Assembly: GCA_041678445.1 (NCBI GenBank)
Contig: JBAYOD010000007.1
Coordinates: 1-34,048, forward strand
Length of the DNA stretch: 34,048 bases
Origin: Zeimonas sp041678445
GTDB lineage: Bacteria; Pseudomonadota; Gammaproteobacteria; Burkholderiales; Burkholderiaceae_E
Direction: 5' to 3'
The position numbers were made by a program, and so were the translations under genes. The notes below the pieces were generated by a model. It was not told where the DNA came from, made no database searches, and worked only from the letters and a program-made list of their open reading frames with translations. Shown here piece after piece: positions 1 to 7,094 of this stretch. The number at the start of each line of letters is the position of its first letter. The first letter of the stretch is position 1.

Positions 1-472
1 CATGGAAGAGCTGAAGAAGCGCACCGGCGTGTCGATGGTGCACATTCCCTACAAGGGAACCGGTGCGGTGCTCGCCGACCTGATGGGCAACAATGTGCAG
101 ATCGCCTTTGCCAACACCCCCAACGTCGTACCGCTCGTGCGCTCCGGCAAGCTGCGCGCGATCGCCGTGGCGCATCCGACCCGGGTCGCGCAACTGCCCG
201 AGGTGCCGACCGTGGCCGAGCAGGGTCTGGCCGATTTCGAGTCGAACTCCTGGTTCGTGTTCTTCGCACCGGGCAAGACGCCTGAGAACATTCTCGATAC
301 GCTGAACAAGACCTTCGTGGAGATCCTGAACGAGCCGAAGGTTCGCGACCTGCTGACCGAGCAGGGCGTCGAGGTCGTGGCCAGTTCGAGGGCCGAAACC
401 GCCGATTTCGTGCGCCGCGAAATGGACAAATACGCCGAGGTCGTGAAGTTCGCCGGGATCAAGATCGATTGA
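1..472 (+). CDS. Bug-family (TctC) tripartite tricarboxylate transporter receptor, 3' part
   Basis: This is the C-terminal part of a periplasmic solute receptor; the gene enters from the left edge and 156 residues are visible from the first methionine codon at position 2. Full members of the family are about 320 residues, so roughly half is missing and that methionine is internal. Visible family features are the phrase HIPYKGTGAVLADLMGN, followed by VQIAFANTPNV, the segment LRAIAVAHPTRVAQLPEVPT, and the closing helices ending in VVKFAGIKID. These receptors bind carboxylates for TctAB-type transporters, and many are orphans. No transporter subunits lie downstream. The ligand cannot be told from this part. 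Its stop is followed by a promoter-like region for uppP, so it is probably the last gene of its own unit. Confidence 0.9.
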   Translation, partial: MEELKKRTGVSMVHIPYKGTGAVLADLMGNNVQIAFANTPNVVPLVRSGKLRAIAVAHPTRVAQLPEVPTVAEQGLADFESNSWFVFFAPGKTPENILDTLNKTFVEILNEPKVRDLLTEQGVEVVASSRAETADFVRREMDKYAEVVKFAGIKID

Positions 473-474
473 CC

Positions 475-508
475 CTGATTCCCGGGCACGCCACCGATAC
501 AATCGGTG
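475..508 (+). promoter_or_regulatory. Putative uppP promoter with a dyad over the -10
   Basis: A -10-like TACAAT lies at 498-503 (5 of 6 to consensus). A weak -35 candidate CTGATT at 475-480 is 17 bases upstream. A perfect 7-bp inverted repeat, CACCGAT at 492-498 and ATCGGTG at 502-508, overlaps the -10. It could be an operator half-site pair or simple chance. The assignment rests on sequence matching only. Confidence 0.4.
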
Positions 509-516
509 ACATGCCG

Positions 517-549
517 CCCGTTGTCGCGACCGTGCGGCGCGACAACGGG
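517..549 (+). promoter_or_regulatory. 12-bp perfect hairpin in the uppP leader
   Basis: CCCGTTGTCGCG at 517-528 is exactly complementary to CGCGACAACGGG at 538-549, with a 9-base loop. It ends 8 bases before the uppP ATG, and the only purine-rich ribosome-binding candidate (GGGA, 547-550) lies in the 3' arm. No T-tract follows, so an intrinsic terminator for the upstream receptor gene is less likely than a leader structure affecting translation or RNA stability. Confidence 0.6.
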
Positions 550-557
550 ACTTCCAG

Positions 558-1355
558 ATGGACATTTTCCAGGTTCTCTCCCTCGCCATCCTGCAGGGAC
601 TGACCGAATTCCTGCCGATTTCCAGCTCGGCACACCTGATCCTCGTCCCGCAACTCGAAGGCTGGTCGGACCAGGGCCTGGCCTTCGATGTGGCCGTCCA
701 TGTCGGCACGCTGGTCGCCGTGATCGGCTACTTCCGGCGCGAACTCGCTGCGATGACGCGTGCCTGGCTGCGTTCGGTACGCCGTTTCGAGCTGTGCAGC
801 GAAAGCCGGCTGGCCTGGGCCGTGCTGCTCGCCACGGTCCCGGTCGGGATCGCCGGCCTGCTTTTCAAGGGTGAGGTCGGGACGCTGCTGCGCGATCCGG
901 TGGTGATCGCCGTGACCACCATCCTGTTCGGGCTGCTGCTGTGGTGGGCCGACGCGGTCGGCCGGCGCAGCCGCGACGAACACGCGATCGGCTGGCGCGA
1001 GATCGCCGTCATCGGCCTGGCCCAGGCGCTGGCGCTGGTGCCCGGAACCTCGCGCTCCGGGGTGACCATGACTGCCGGGCTGATGATGGGTCTGACCCGG
1101 TCGGCCGCAGCCCGTTTCTCGTTCCTGCTGTCGATCCCGGTGATCGTGCTGGCCGGTGCGCTGCAGATCGTCGAGCTGGCCGGTTCCGGCGAGCCCGTGC
1201 ACTGGGCACCGCTGGCCCTGGGCGCACTGACCGCCGGCCTCATCGCCTACCTCTGCATCGACCTGTTCCTGAAGCTGCTCGAACGCATCGGCGTCGTACC
1301 GTTCGTGATCTACCGGCTGCTGCTGGGTTGCGCATTGCTGTTTGTATACTTGTAG
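558..1355 (+). CDS. uppP: Undecaprenyl-diphosphatase
   Basis: Integral membrane enzyme of 265 residues that dephosphorylates undecaprenyl diphosphate to the lipid carrier used in peptidoglycan and surface glycan synthesis; overexpression classically gives bacitracin resistance. Both family signatures are present. The (E/Q)xxxE motif is QGLTE at residues 13-17, followed by FLPISSSAH with Ser23 and His26. The second motif is PGTSRSGVT at residues 162-170, with the conserved Arg at 167. Several long hydrophobic segments fit the multi-spanning fold, and the length is typical of the BacA/UppP family. The ATG at 558 gives the expected N-terminus (MDIFQVLSLAILQG) but has a poor ribosome-binding site, partly buried in the preceding hairpin. 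The amidase gene follows after 16 bases and may be co-transcribed. Confidence 0.96.
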   Translation: MDIFQVLSLAILQGLTEFLPISSSAHLILVPQLEGWSDQGLAFDVAVHVGTLVAVIGYFRRELAAMTRAWLRSVRRFELCSESRLAWAVLLATVPVGIAGLLFKGEVGTLLRDPVVIAVTTILFGLLLWWADAVGRRSRDEHAIGWREIAVIGLAQALALVPGTSRSGVTMTAGLMMGLTRSAAARFSFLLSIPVIVLAGALQIVELAGSGEPVHWAPLALGALTAGLIAYLCIDLFLKLLERIGVVPFVIYRLLLGCALLFVYL

Positions 1356-1371
1356 CAGGAGAGCTCACACG

Positions 1372-2850
1372 ATGAACCTCGATCGACCATCACCTGCCGG
1401 GCCGGCAAGCAGCCATGTGGACAGCGAAGGAGAGGGTCTGTGGCGGCTGAGTGCGACCGCTGCGGTAGCCCTGCTCGAACGCGGCGAGGTTTCACCGCTC
1501 GAACTCGTCGACGCCGCGATCTCGCGGATCGAAGCACTGGACCCGGTCGTCAACGCGTTGCCGCTGCGCTGCTTCGACGCGGCTCGCGACGCGGCAAAGG
1601 CGCTGCGGCGCCCGGAGAACGACGATCCGCGCGGCTGGCTGGCCGGCCTGCCGATCGCCGTCAAGGACTACAACGACCTGGCCGGACTGCCGACGACCTG
1701 CGGTTCGCCGATCCTGGCTGGACGCATCGCCACGCAGTCAGACCTGACCGTGGCCCGGCTTCAGCAACGCGGGGCGATCCCCGTGGCCAAATCCAATGTC
1801 CCGGAATTCGCCGGTGCCAATACCTTCAACACCGTGTTCGGGGCGACCCGCAACCCATGGAACCCGGCGCTGACGGCGGGGGGCTCGTCGGGCGGCTCGG
1901 CCGCTGCACTGGCCGCCGGCATGGTCTGGCTGGCCACCGGCAACGACCTGGGCGGCAGCCTGCGGATTCCGGCCAGCTACTGCGGCATCGTCGGGCTGCG
2001 ACCCAGCGTCGGACGTGTTGCGCGGCCCGAATCGGTCGTCCCTTACGATCCGCTGTGGGTCGAAGGACCGATGGGCCGTTGCGTGGCCGACGTCGCACTG
2101 ATGCTCGATGCCCAGGCTCACTGGGACATGCGCGACCCGCTGTCGTTGCCGGTTTCGAAGCAGCCGTTCGTCGAGGCTGTGCGTCAACCGAAGGGCCCGC
2201 AGCGTGTCGGTTTCTCGCCAGACCTCGGCATCGGCCGAGTCGACCCGGAAGTGGCACAACTGTGCCGGGCGGCCGCACTGCGCTTCGGCGATCTCGGCGC
2301 CGACGTCACCGGCGACTGCCCGGACTTCACCGGCAGCATCGAGGCGTTTCAGGCCCTGCGGGCAAACCTGGTCGCCGCGGTGCGCGGCCCCTTGCTGGCC
2401 GACCACCGCGACTCGATCTGCGCGGAAATCATCTGGAACATCGAGAAAGGCCTGAATCAGCAGGGCGCCGAACTGGCCCGTGCCGAGCGCATTCGCGGCG
2501 AGCTCTTCATGCGGGTGGCCGCCTTCTTCCAGCATCACGACCTGCTCGCCTGCCCGGTGGTCGCCGTCCCGCCGTTCCCGGTTGACGAACGTTATCCGAC
2601 TCAGATCGGCGGTCAGCCGCTGACCTCCTACATCGACTGGATGTACCTGACCTTCGTGCTGACCCTCACCGGCTGCCCGGCGATCTCGATACCGATCGGA
2701 CAGACAGCTGACGGCCGGCCGGTAGGCTTGCAGTTGATCGGCCGCCCGCGGGGCGACTTCGAACTACTCAGCAGCGCGGCGGCCCTCGAAGCCGTGATGG
2801 GCCAGGTCCATCAGGTGCCGCTGGCCACGACAGGGCAGGCCCGTCCCTGA
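1372..2850 (+). CDS. Amidase (amidase-signature family)
   Basis: A 492-residue amidase-signature enzyme that hydrolyses a carboxylic amide to acid and ammonia or amine, probably in the cytoplasm because no signal peptide is seen. The Ser-cisSer-Lys triad is visible: Lys98 in LPIAVKDYNDL, cis-Ser172 in TAGGSSGGSAAA, and nucleophile Ser196 in DLGGSLRIPASYCG. Length is normal for the family. The ATG at 1372 is preceded by AGGAGA at 1357-1362 and is preferred; the frame can be extended to a TTG at 1342 that would overlap uppP, but that start has no ribosome-binding site. The substrate cannot be predicted: related proteins are annotated as acylamidases, Glu-tRNA amidotransferase subunit A-like proteins or aryl amidases. 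No gatB or gatC is adjacent, which argues against a GatA role. Confidence 0.92.
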   Translation: MNLDRPSPAGPASSHVDSEGEGLWRLSATAAVALLERGEVSPLELVDAAISRIEALDPVVNALPLRCFDAARDAAKALRRPENDDPRGWLAGLPIAVKDYNDLAGLPTTCGSPILAGRIATQSDLTVARLQQRGAIPVAKSNVPEFAGANTFNTVFGATRNPWNPALTAGGSSGGSAAALAAGMVWLATGNDLGGSLRIPASYCGIVGLRPSVGRVARPESVVPYDPLWVEGPMGRCVADVALMLDAQAHWDMRDPLSLPVSKQPFVEAVRQPKGPQRVGFSPDLGIGRVDPEVAQLCRAAALRFGDLGADVTGDCPDFTGSIEAFQALRANLVAAVRGPLLADHRDSICAEIIWNIEKGLNQQGAELARAERIRGELFMRVAAFFQHHDLLACPVVAVPPFPVDERYPTQIGGQPLTSYIDWMYLTFVLTLTGCPAISIPIGQTADGRPVGLQLIGRPRGDFELLSSAAALEAVMGQVHQVPLATTGQARP

Positions 2851-2855
2851 GACGC

Positions 2856-2890
2856 CCCCGGCCCGGGGAATCCATCCTTCAGGGCCGGGG
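2856..2890. terminator. GC-rich inverted repeat between convergent genes
   Basis: CCCCGGCCC at 2856-2864 pairs perfectly with GGGCCGGGG at 2882-2890 across a 17-base loop, in the gap between the convergent amidase and ahpF genes. It could terminate both, but there is no T-tract on either side, so it is only a candidate. Confidence 0.45.
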
Positions 2891-2944
2891 CCGCGGGCTC
2901 TTCCTCAGGTGGGCGGCTCGGGTAGCCGGCTCGGTTAGCCAGGC

Positions 2945-4534
2945 TCAGGCAGCCAGCTTCTGGGCGCCTGCCGGGGCCGGCACCGAGCTGCGGATCAGGT
3001 GATCGAAGGCCGACAGGCTGGCTTTCGCCCCGTCACCCATCGCGATCACGATCTGCTTGTGCGGGGTGGTGGTCGCGTCACCGGCGGCAAACACGCCAGG
3101 CACCGAGGTCTGGCCACGCCCGTCGACTTCGATCTCGCCACGCTCGCTGAGCGCCACCGTGCCGGCCAGCCAGTCGGTGTTCGGCAGCAAGCCGATCTGC
3201 ACAAAGACGCCTTCGAGCGGCAGGGTGTGCGATTCGCCGCTGATCCGGTCGGTATAGACCAGGCCGTTCATCTTCTGGCCGTCGCCGGTCACTTTGGTGG
3301 TCGCCGCATCGAGGATCACCGTGACGTTGGCCAGGCTCGCGAGCTTGGCCTGCAGCACGGCGTCGGCGCGCAGCTTCGAGTCGAACTCGAGCAAGGTGAC
3401 GTGGGAGACCAGACCCGCCAGGTCGATGGCCGCCTCGACACCCGAGTTGCCCCCCCCGACCACGGCCACACGCTTGCCCTTGAACAAGGGGCCGTCGCAA
3501 TGCGGGCAGTAGGCCACGCCGGCACCGCGATACTCGCGCTCGCCCGGCACGTTCATCTCGCGCCAGCGGGCGCCAGGCGCCAGGACCACGGCTCGCGCCT
3601 TCAGCGTCACGCCGTTGGCGAGTTGCACGCGGGCCAGGCCATCGTCGCCGGCCGGCTCGAGCTTCTCGGCGCGCTGCAGGTTCATCACGTCGACGTCGTA
3701 TTCGCCCACGTGCGCCTCGAGCGCACGCGCCAGCTTCGGCCCGTCGGTCTGCGGCACTGAAATCAGGTTCTCGATGGCCATCGTGTCGAGCACCTGGCCG
3801 CCGAAACGCTCGGCGACCACGCCGGTGCGAATCCCCTTGCGGGCCGCATAGATCGCCGCCGCCGCGCCGGCCGGGCCGCCGCCGACGACCAGGACGTCGA
3901 AGGCTTCCTTCGCGGCGAGCTTCTCGGCATCGCGGCTGGCTGCTCCGGAATCCACCTTGGCAAGAATCTCTTCCAGCGTCATCCGGCCCTGGCCGAAGGC
4001 TTCGCCGTTCACGAACACCGTCGGCACCGCCATGATCTGGCGTGCCTCGACCTCGTCCTGGAACAACGCGCCATCGATCATCGTGCTCTGGACACCAGGA
4101 TTGAGCACCGCCATCAGGTTCAGTGCCTGGACCACGTCCGGGCAGTTCTGGCATGACAGCGAAATGAAGGTTTCGAAGCGGAACTCGCCCTCGAGCGCGC
4201 GGATCTGCTCGATGACGGCAGGCTCGACCTTGGGCGGATAACCGCCGGCCTGCAGCAGCGCCAGAACGAGCGAGGTGAACTCGTGGCCCATCGGAATGCC
4301 GGCAAAGCTCACCCGCGCCGGCTGGCCGGCCGCGCCGACCGAAAACGACGGCTTGCGGGCATCGCTGCCGTCTTCGCGCAGGGCAATCTTCGGCGACAAC
4401 GAGGCGATCTCGCGCAGCAACTCACGCAACTCGACCGACTTCGCGCCATCATCGAGCGAGGCGACCAGTTCGATCGGCTGTTCGAGTTTCTGCAGATAGG
4501 TTTCGAGCTGAGTACGGATGGCATCGGCGAGCAT
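2945..4534 (-). CDS. ahpF: Alkyl hydroperoxide reductase subunit F
   Basis: A 529-residue flavoprotein disulfide reductase that passes electrons from NAD(P)H through FAD and two redox disulfides to AhpC, regenerating the peroxidase. The N-terminal double thioredoxin-fold domain carries CQNC (Cys128/Cys131). The FAD-binding motif GGGPAG is at about residues 218-223, the thioredoxin-reductase-type redox centre CPHC at Cys343/Cys346, and the NAD(P)H motif VVGGGNSG at about 358-365. The closing GVFAAGDAT motif is also present. The N-terminal domain and the length close to E. coli AhpF separate it from plain thioredoxin reductase. It lies downstream of ahpC on the same strand, separated by about 140 bases with two stable hairpins, which probably lower its expression relative to ahpC. 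It is convergent with the amidase gene. Confidence 0.97.
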   Translation of the reverse strand: MLADAIRTQLETYLQKLEQPIELVASLDDGAKSVELRELLREIASLSPKIALREDGSDARKPSFSVGAAGQPARVSFAGIPMGHEFTSLVLALLQAGGYPPKVEPAVIEQIRALEGEFRFETFISLSCQNCPDVVQALNLMAVLNPGVQSTMIDGALFQDEVEARQIMAVPTVFVNGEAFGQGRMTLEEILAKVDSGAASRDAEKLAAKEAFDVLVVGGGPAGAAAAIYAARKGIRTGVVAERFGGQVLDTMAIENLISVPQTDGPKLARALEAHVGEYDVDVMNLQRAEKLEPAGDDGLARVQLANGVTLKARAVVLAPGARWREMNVPGEREYRGAGVAYCPHCDGPLFKGKRVAVVGGGNSGVEAAIDLAGLVSHVTLLEFDSKLRADAVLQAKLASLANVTVILDAATTKVTGDGQKMNGLVYTDRISGESHTLPLEGVFVQIGLLPNTDWLAGTVALSERGEIEVDGRGQTSVPGVFAAGDATTTPHKQIVIAMGDGAKASLSAFDHLIRSSVPAPAGAQKLAA

Positions 4535-4580
4535 GACGGGTTCCTCTGGCAGAAGTTCAAGGCATTGCGCGGCACGGGCA

Positions 4581-4628
4581 CCGCAAGCCGCACAGGCGGC
4601 TTGCGGGCCGGCGCCTCATGCAGGCGCC
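4581..4628 (-). promoter_or_regulatory. ahpC-ahpF intercistronic hairpins
   Basis: The first inverted repeat is CCGCAAGCCGC at 4581-4591 against GCGGCTTGCGG at 4596-4606: 11 perfect base pairs and a 4-base loop. A second is GGCGCCT at 4610-4616 against AGGCGCC at 4622-4628. Neither is followed by a T-run on the minus strand. They may act as partial terminators or as a 3' stabiliser of the ahpC message. This role is inferred from position. Confidence 0.55.
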
Positions 4629-4674
4629 CGGGCGCTTCGAAAGGAGCTGGAGCGCGGGCTCCGGAACAGGGCGG

Positions 4675-5238
4675 TCAGATCTTGCCGACCAGGTCCAGCG
4701 ACGGAGCCAGGGTCTCGGCACCCGGCGTCCACTTGGCCGGGCAGACCTCGCCCGGATGCGCAGCGACGTACTGGGCGGCCTGGACCTTGCGCAGCAGCTC
4801 CTGGGCGTCGCGGCCGATCCCGTTGTCGTGGATCTCGCACAGCTTGATCTTGCCTTCCGGGTCGATCACGAAGGTGCCGCGCAGCGCCAGACCTTCCTCT
4901 TCGATCATGACGTCGAAGTTACGGGTGAGCACACCGGTCGGGTCGCCCACCAGCGGGTACTGGATCTTGCTGATCGTGTCCGAGGTGTCGTGCCAGGCCT
5001 TGTGGGTGAAATGCGTGTCGGTCGAGACGCCGTAGACCTCGACTCCGAGCGACTTGAAGGTATCGTAATGGTCGGCCAGGTCGCCGAGTTCGGTCGGGCA
5101 GACGAAGGTGAAGTCGGCCGGGTAGAAGACCACCACGGACCACTTGCCCTTCAGGTCTTCGTTGGTGACCTCGACGAACTTGCCATTGTGGTAGGCGGTC
5201 GCTTTGAACGGCTTGACTTCGGTATTGATCAGGGACAT
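4675..5238 (-). CDS. ahpC: Alkyl hydroperoxide reductase subunit C (2-Cys peroxiredoxin)
   Basis: A 187-residue AhpC/Prx1-class peroxiredoxin that reduces hydrogen peroxide, organic hydroperoxides and peroxynitrite in the cytoplasm. The peroxidatic Cys47 sits in FYPADFTFVCPTELGD, and the resolving Cys166 in GEVCPAKWTPG near the C-terminus. Length and the N-terminal phrase MSLINTEVKPFKA match the E. coli type that is partnered by AhpF. The ATG is preceded on the minus strand by AAGGAG five bases away. Upstream lie a good sigma-70-type promoter and an OxyR-like site, so peroxide induction is expected. ahpF follows on the same strand. Confidence 0.98.
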   Translation of the reverse strand: MSLINTEVKPFKATAYHNGKFVEVTNEDLKGKWSVVVFYPADFTFVCPTELGDLADHYDTFKSLGVEVYGVSTDTHFTHKAWHDTSDTISKIQYPLVGDPTGVLTRNFDVMIEEEGLALRGTFVIDPEGKIKLCEIHDNGIGRDAQELLRKVQAAQYVAAHPGEVCPAKWTPGAETLAPSLDLVGKI

Positions 5239-5274
5239 GGCTGCTCCTTTCTGATGTGTGGATGGGACGGATTG

Positions 5275-5303
5275 ATATTACATATTGCTATTTTAAAAAT
5301 CAA
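5275..5303 (-). promoter_or_regulatory. ahpC promoter
   Basis: Reading the minus strand, TTGATT at 5303-5298 is followed after exactly 17 bases by TAATAT at 5280-5275. The expected transcript start is near 5268, giving a leader of about 30 bases that contains the AAGGAG site. The segment is strikingly A/T-rich in an otherwise G+C-rich window. The -35 directly abuts the OxyR-like site. Confidence 0.7.
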
Positions 5304-5340
5304 ATTGATACTATTTATCTATCAAATAGGCCGCAGCTAT
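5304..5340. promoter_or_regulatory. OxyR-like binding site upstream of ahpC
   Basis: The established E. coli motif is two ATAG-N7-CTAT units spaced by seven bases, with internal T and A preferences. Here the downstream unit is ATAG (5326-5329), seven bases, CTAT (5337-5340), an exact match of the outer tetrads. The upstream unit is ATTG (5304-5307), seven bases, TTAT (5315-5318). Seven bases separate the units. Counting the 20 conserved positions, 17 match. The site ends one base from the ahpC -35, the placement expected of an OxyR activation site. No oxyR gene is in the window. Confidence 0.72.
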
Positions 5341-5447
5341 CGCTGCTGTCTTCACAGCCTGGGCAGGTGGTTTTCGCTGGCGTGGCGGTTTTCGCTGGGC
5401 GGATGGTTTCTGCCACAGGCCGTTTCCGCCCGCCGGGCGGCGTTCCG

Positions 5448-5960
5448 ATGACTGAACCGCTGGCGCAGCCCCCGGCCTTCAGCGCGTTCGACGCTGCGAT
5501 GATGCGTCTGGCGATCGATCAGGCGCACAACGCCTGGACGCTGGGTGAAGTTCCGGTCGGAGCGGTCCTGGTGCGTGAGGGCAGGGTCCTGGCCACCGGC
5601 TACAACCAGCCGATCGGCTCGAACGATCCCAGCGCTCACGCCGAGATCTGTGCGCTGCGCGCCGGCGGGTTGCTGGCCGGCAACTACCGGCTGCCCGATT
5701 GCGAGCTCTACGTCACGCTCGAACCCTGCCCGATGTGCGCCGGCGCGATCATGCACTCGCGGCTGCGGCGGGTGACATGGGGAGCGCCCGATCCGAAGAC
5801 CGGCGCAGCCGGCAGCGTCGTCGACCTGTTTGCGCAGCCGCGCCTGAATCACCAGACGCTGGCGGCCGGCGGCCTGCTGGCCGAAGACTGCGCAGCGCTG
5901 CTGCGCGAATTCTTTGCCGAGCGTCGGCGCAGCGCCCGTCCGGAGTCTGGCAGGCGCTGA
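5448..5960 (+). CDS. tadA: tRNA-specific adenosine deaminase
   Basis: A 170-residue zinc deaminase that converts the wobble adenosine of tRNA-Arg(ACG) to inosine. Zinc ligands and catalytic residues of the cytidine-deaminase fold are visible: His64 and the proton-shuttle Glu66 in SAHAEICAL, and Cys94/Cys97 in LEPCPMCAGAIMHSR. The segment GEVPVGAVLV is typical of TadA. The ATG at 5448 gives a normal-length protein; the frame stays open upstream to 5256, but that extension runs through the OxyR/ahpC regulatory region and has no family character. The gene is divergent from ahpC and convergent with the parvulin gene. Guanine deaminases and riboflavin-type deaminases share the motifs, but overall length and context favour TadA. 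Confidence 0.93.
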   Translation: MTEPLAQPPAFSAFDAAMMRLAIDQAHNAWTLGEVPVGAVLVREGRVLATGYNQPIGSNDPSAHAEICALRAGGLLAGNYRLPDCELYVTLEPCPMCAGAIMHSRLRRVTWGAPDPKTGAAGSVVDLFAQPRLNHQTLAAGGLLAEDCAALLREFFAERRRSARPESGRR

Positions 5961-5974
5961 CTCCGGCGCGCCGA

Positions 5975-5999
5975 CCTGCCAGGGAAGCTCCCCGGCAGG
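5975..5999. terminator. Candidate bidirectional terminator
   Basis: CCTGCC at 5975-5980 pairs with GGCAGG at 5994-5999. An inner GGG/CCC adds three pairs after one mismatch, leaving a 5-base loop. It lies in the 48-base gap between the convergent tadA and parvulin genes. No T-tract is present. Confidence 0.4.
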
Positions 6000-6008
6000 G
6001 CCGGCGAC

Positions 6009-6806
6009 TTACTCGATCTTCGCCTTCGCGCGCAGGCTCTGCTGCAGCGACTGCAGGCGCTGGCGCTCGATCTGCTGGCGCAGTTGCGGCCCGACCTGCT
6101 CGAGTGACGGCGCCTCGGCCTCGCGTACGTCGTCCAGGCGGATCACGTGCCAGCCGAACTGGGACTGCACCGGCGCTTCGGCCAGCTTGCCCTTCTCGAG
6201 CGCGACCATGGCGTCGCTGAATTCCTTGACGAAGGTGTCGGCCGTGTTCCAGCCGAGATCACCGCCTTGCTGGCCCGAGCCCGGGTCCTTCGAGGCCTTG
6301 GCCAGCGTTTCGAAGGCTGCGCCGTTCTTCAGTTCGGCCAGCAGCTTCTTCGCCTCATCCTCGGTTTCGACCAGGATGTGGCGGGCACGGTATTCCTGCG
6401 CGCTGTTGTCCTTCTTGAAGCTTTCGTAGGCGCTGGCCAGTTCGGCGTCGCTGATCGGGTTTTCCTTCAGATAGTCGCGGATCAGTGCCCGGATCAGGAT
6501 GTCCTGACGCACCACGGCCAACTGGTTCTGGACCTCGGTATTGCGCGGCAAGCCCTTGCGCGCGGCCTCCTGCGTGAACAGCTCGCGGGCGATCAGTTCC
6601 TCGCGCACGGCCGCGCGCAGCTCCGGTGTGTCGGGCTGGCCCTGGGCCACGAGCATGGCGACGAAATCGTCGACCTTCTGGGTGGTGATCGGCTTGCTGT
6701 TGACGACCGCGGCATTCTGCGCAAAAACGGCCGATGCGACCGGCAGGAGCGCCACGGCCGCGAGCTTCGCCAGGCGAAGCGACAGAGAAGTGGAGGGCAT
6801 CGTCAT
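6009..6806 (-). CDS. Periplasmic parvulin-type peptidyl-prolyl cis-trans isomerase
   Basis: A 265-residue SurA/PpiC-like foldase. Residues 1-29 form a signal peptide (basic start, hydrophobic core AKLAAVALLPVASAVFA, cleavage expected before Gln30), with no lipobox cysteine, so a soluble periplasmic protein is predicted. Residues 32-130 are a helical chaperone-like segment. Residues 139-227 are a parvulin domain, with YRARHILV at its start, GSGQQGGDLGW in the middle and SQFGWHVIRL at its end. The C-terminal tail is Gln-rich and helical. Translation may start at the ATG at 6806 or at the one two codons later. The upstream bolA stop is only 3 bases away, so this is the last gene of a yciB-bolA-parvulin operon. 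Likely role: folding of exported proteins. Confidence 0.93.
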   Translation of the reverse strand: MTMPSTSLSLRLAKLAAVALLPVASAVFAQNAAVVNSKPITTQKVDDFVAMLVAQGQPDTPELRAAVREELIARELFTQEAARKGLPRNTEVQNQLAVVRQDILIRALIRDYLKENPISDAELASAYESFKKDNSAQEYRARHILVETEDEAKKLLAELKNGAAFETLAKASKDPGSGQQGGDLGWNTADTFVKEFSDAMVALEKGKLAEAPVQSQFGWHVIRLDDVREAEAPSLEQVGPQLRQQIERQRLQSLQQSLRAKAKIE

Positions 6807-6809
6807 CCT

Positions 6810-7094
6810 TTACTGCGATGGGGTAGGCGCCGGCTGGGCATCGATGGAAAGCGCATGAATGCGATCCGGCATCCAATCGGCGAGGGCATCATACACGAGG
6901 CGATGGCGCTGCATCACGGGCATTCCGGCAAAGCGCGGCGCCCGGATCCGGACACGAAAATGGCCCGCACCGCCGGCCGCACCAGGGTGGCCGACATGCG
7001 CCGCGCTGTCGTCGTCGATCACCAGTTCGGTCGCATCGGGCAGCGCCGCGACGAGCCGGGCGCGGATCTCGTCGATACCGGGTTTCCGGCTCAT
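6810..7094 (-). CDS. BolA family protein
   Basis: A 94-residue BolA-family protein. The conserved core is recognisable: an N-terminal helix (DEIRARLVAAL), the strand ATELVIDDDSAAHVGH, then HFRVRIRAPRFAGM, and the helix MQRHRLVYDALADWM. The family pairs with monothiol glutaredoxins and takes part in iron-sulfur trafficking and stress-linked envelope regulation. The ATG at 7094 overlaps the stop of yciB by four bases (ATGA, 7091-7094), implying translational coupling, and the parvulin gene follows after 3 bases. The C-terminus ends in a short Pro/Ala tail. An open frame extends far upstream within yciB but is out of frame with it and is not coding. Confidence 0.92.
   Translation of the reverse strand: MSRKPGIDEIRARLVAALPDATELVIDDDSAAHVGHPGAAGGAGHFRVRIRAPRFAGMPVMQRHRLVYDALADWMPDRIHALSIDAQPAPTPSQ

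Noticed and set aside
469..503. TTGACC at 469-474 as the -35 of uppP
   Set aside because: It is a near-perfect -35 hexamer but lies 23 bases from the -10, too far for a usual sigma-70 promoter, and it overlaps the stop codon of the receptor gene.
1342..1371. Upstream TTG start for the amidase overlapping uppP
   Set aside because: The ATG at 1372 has AGGAGA at a good distance; the TTG has no ribosome-binding site.
5256..5447. N-terminal extension of TadA through the ahpC/OxyR region
   Set aside because: The extra residues are not deaminase-like, and the DNA is explained by the promoter and OxyR site; the ATG at 5448 gives normal length.
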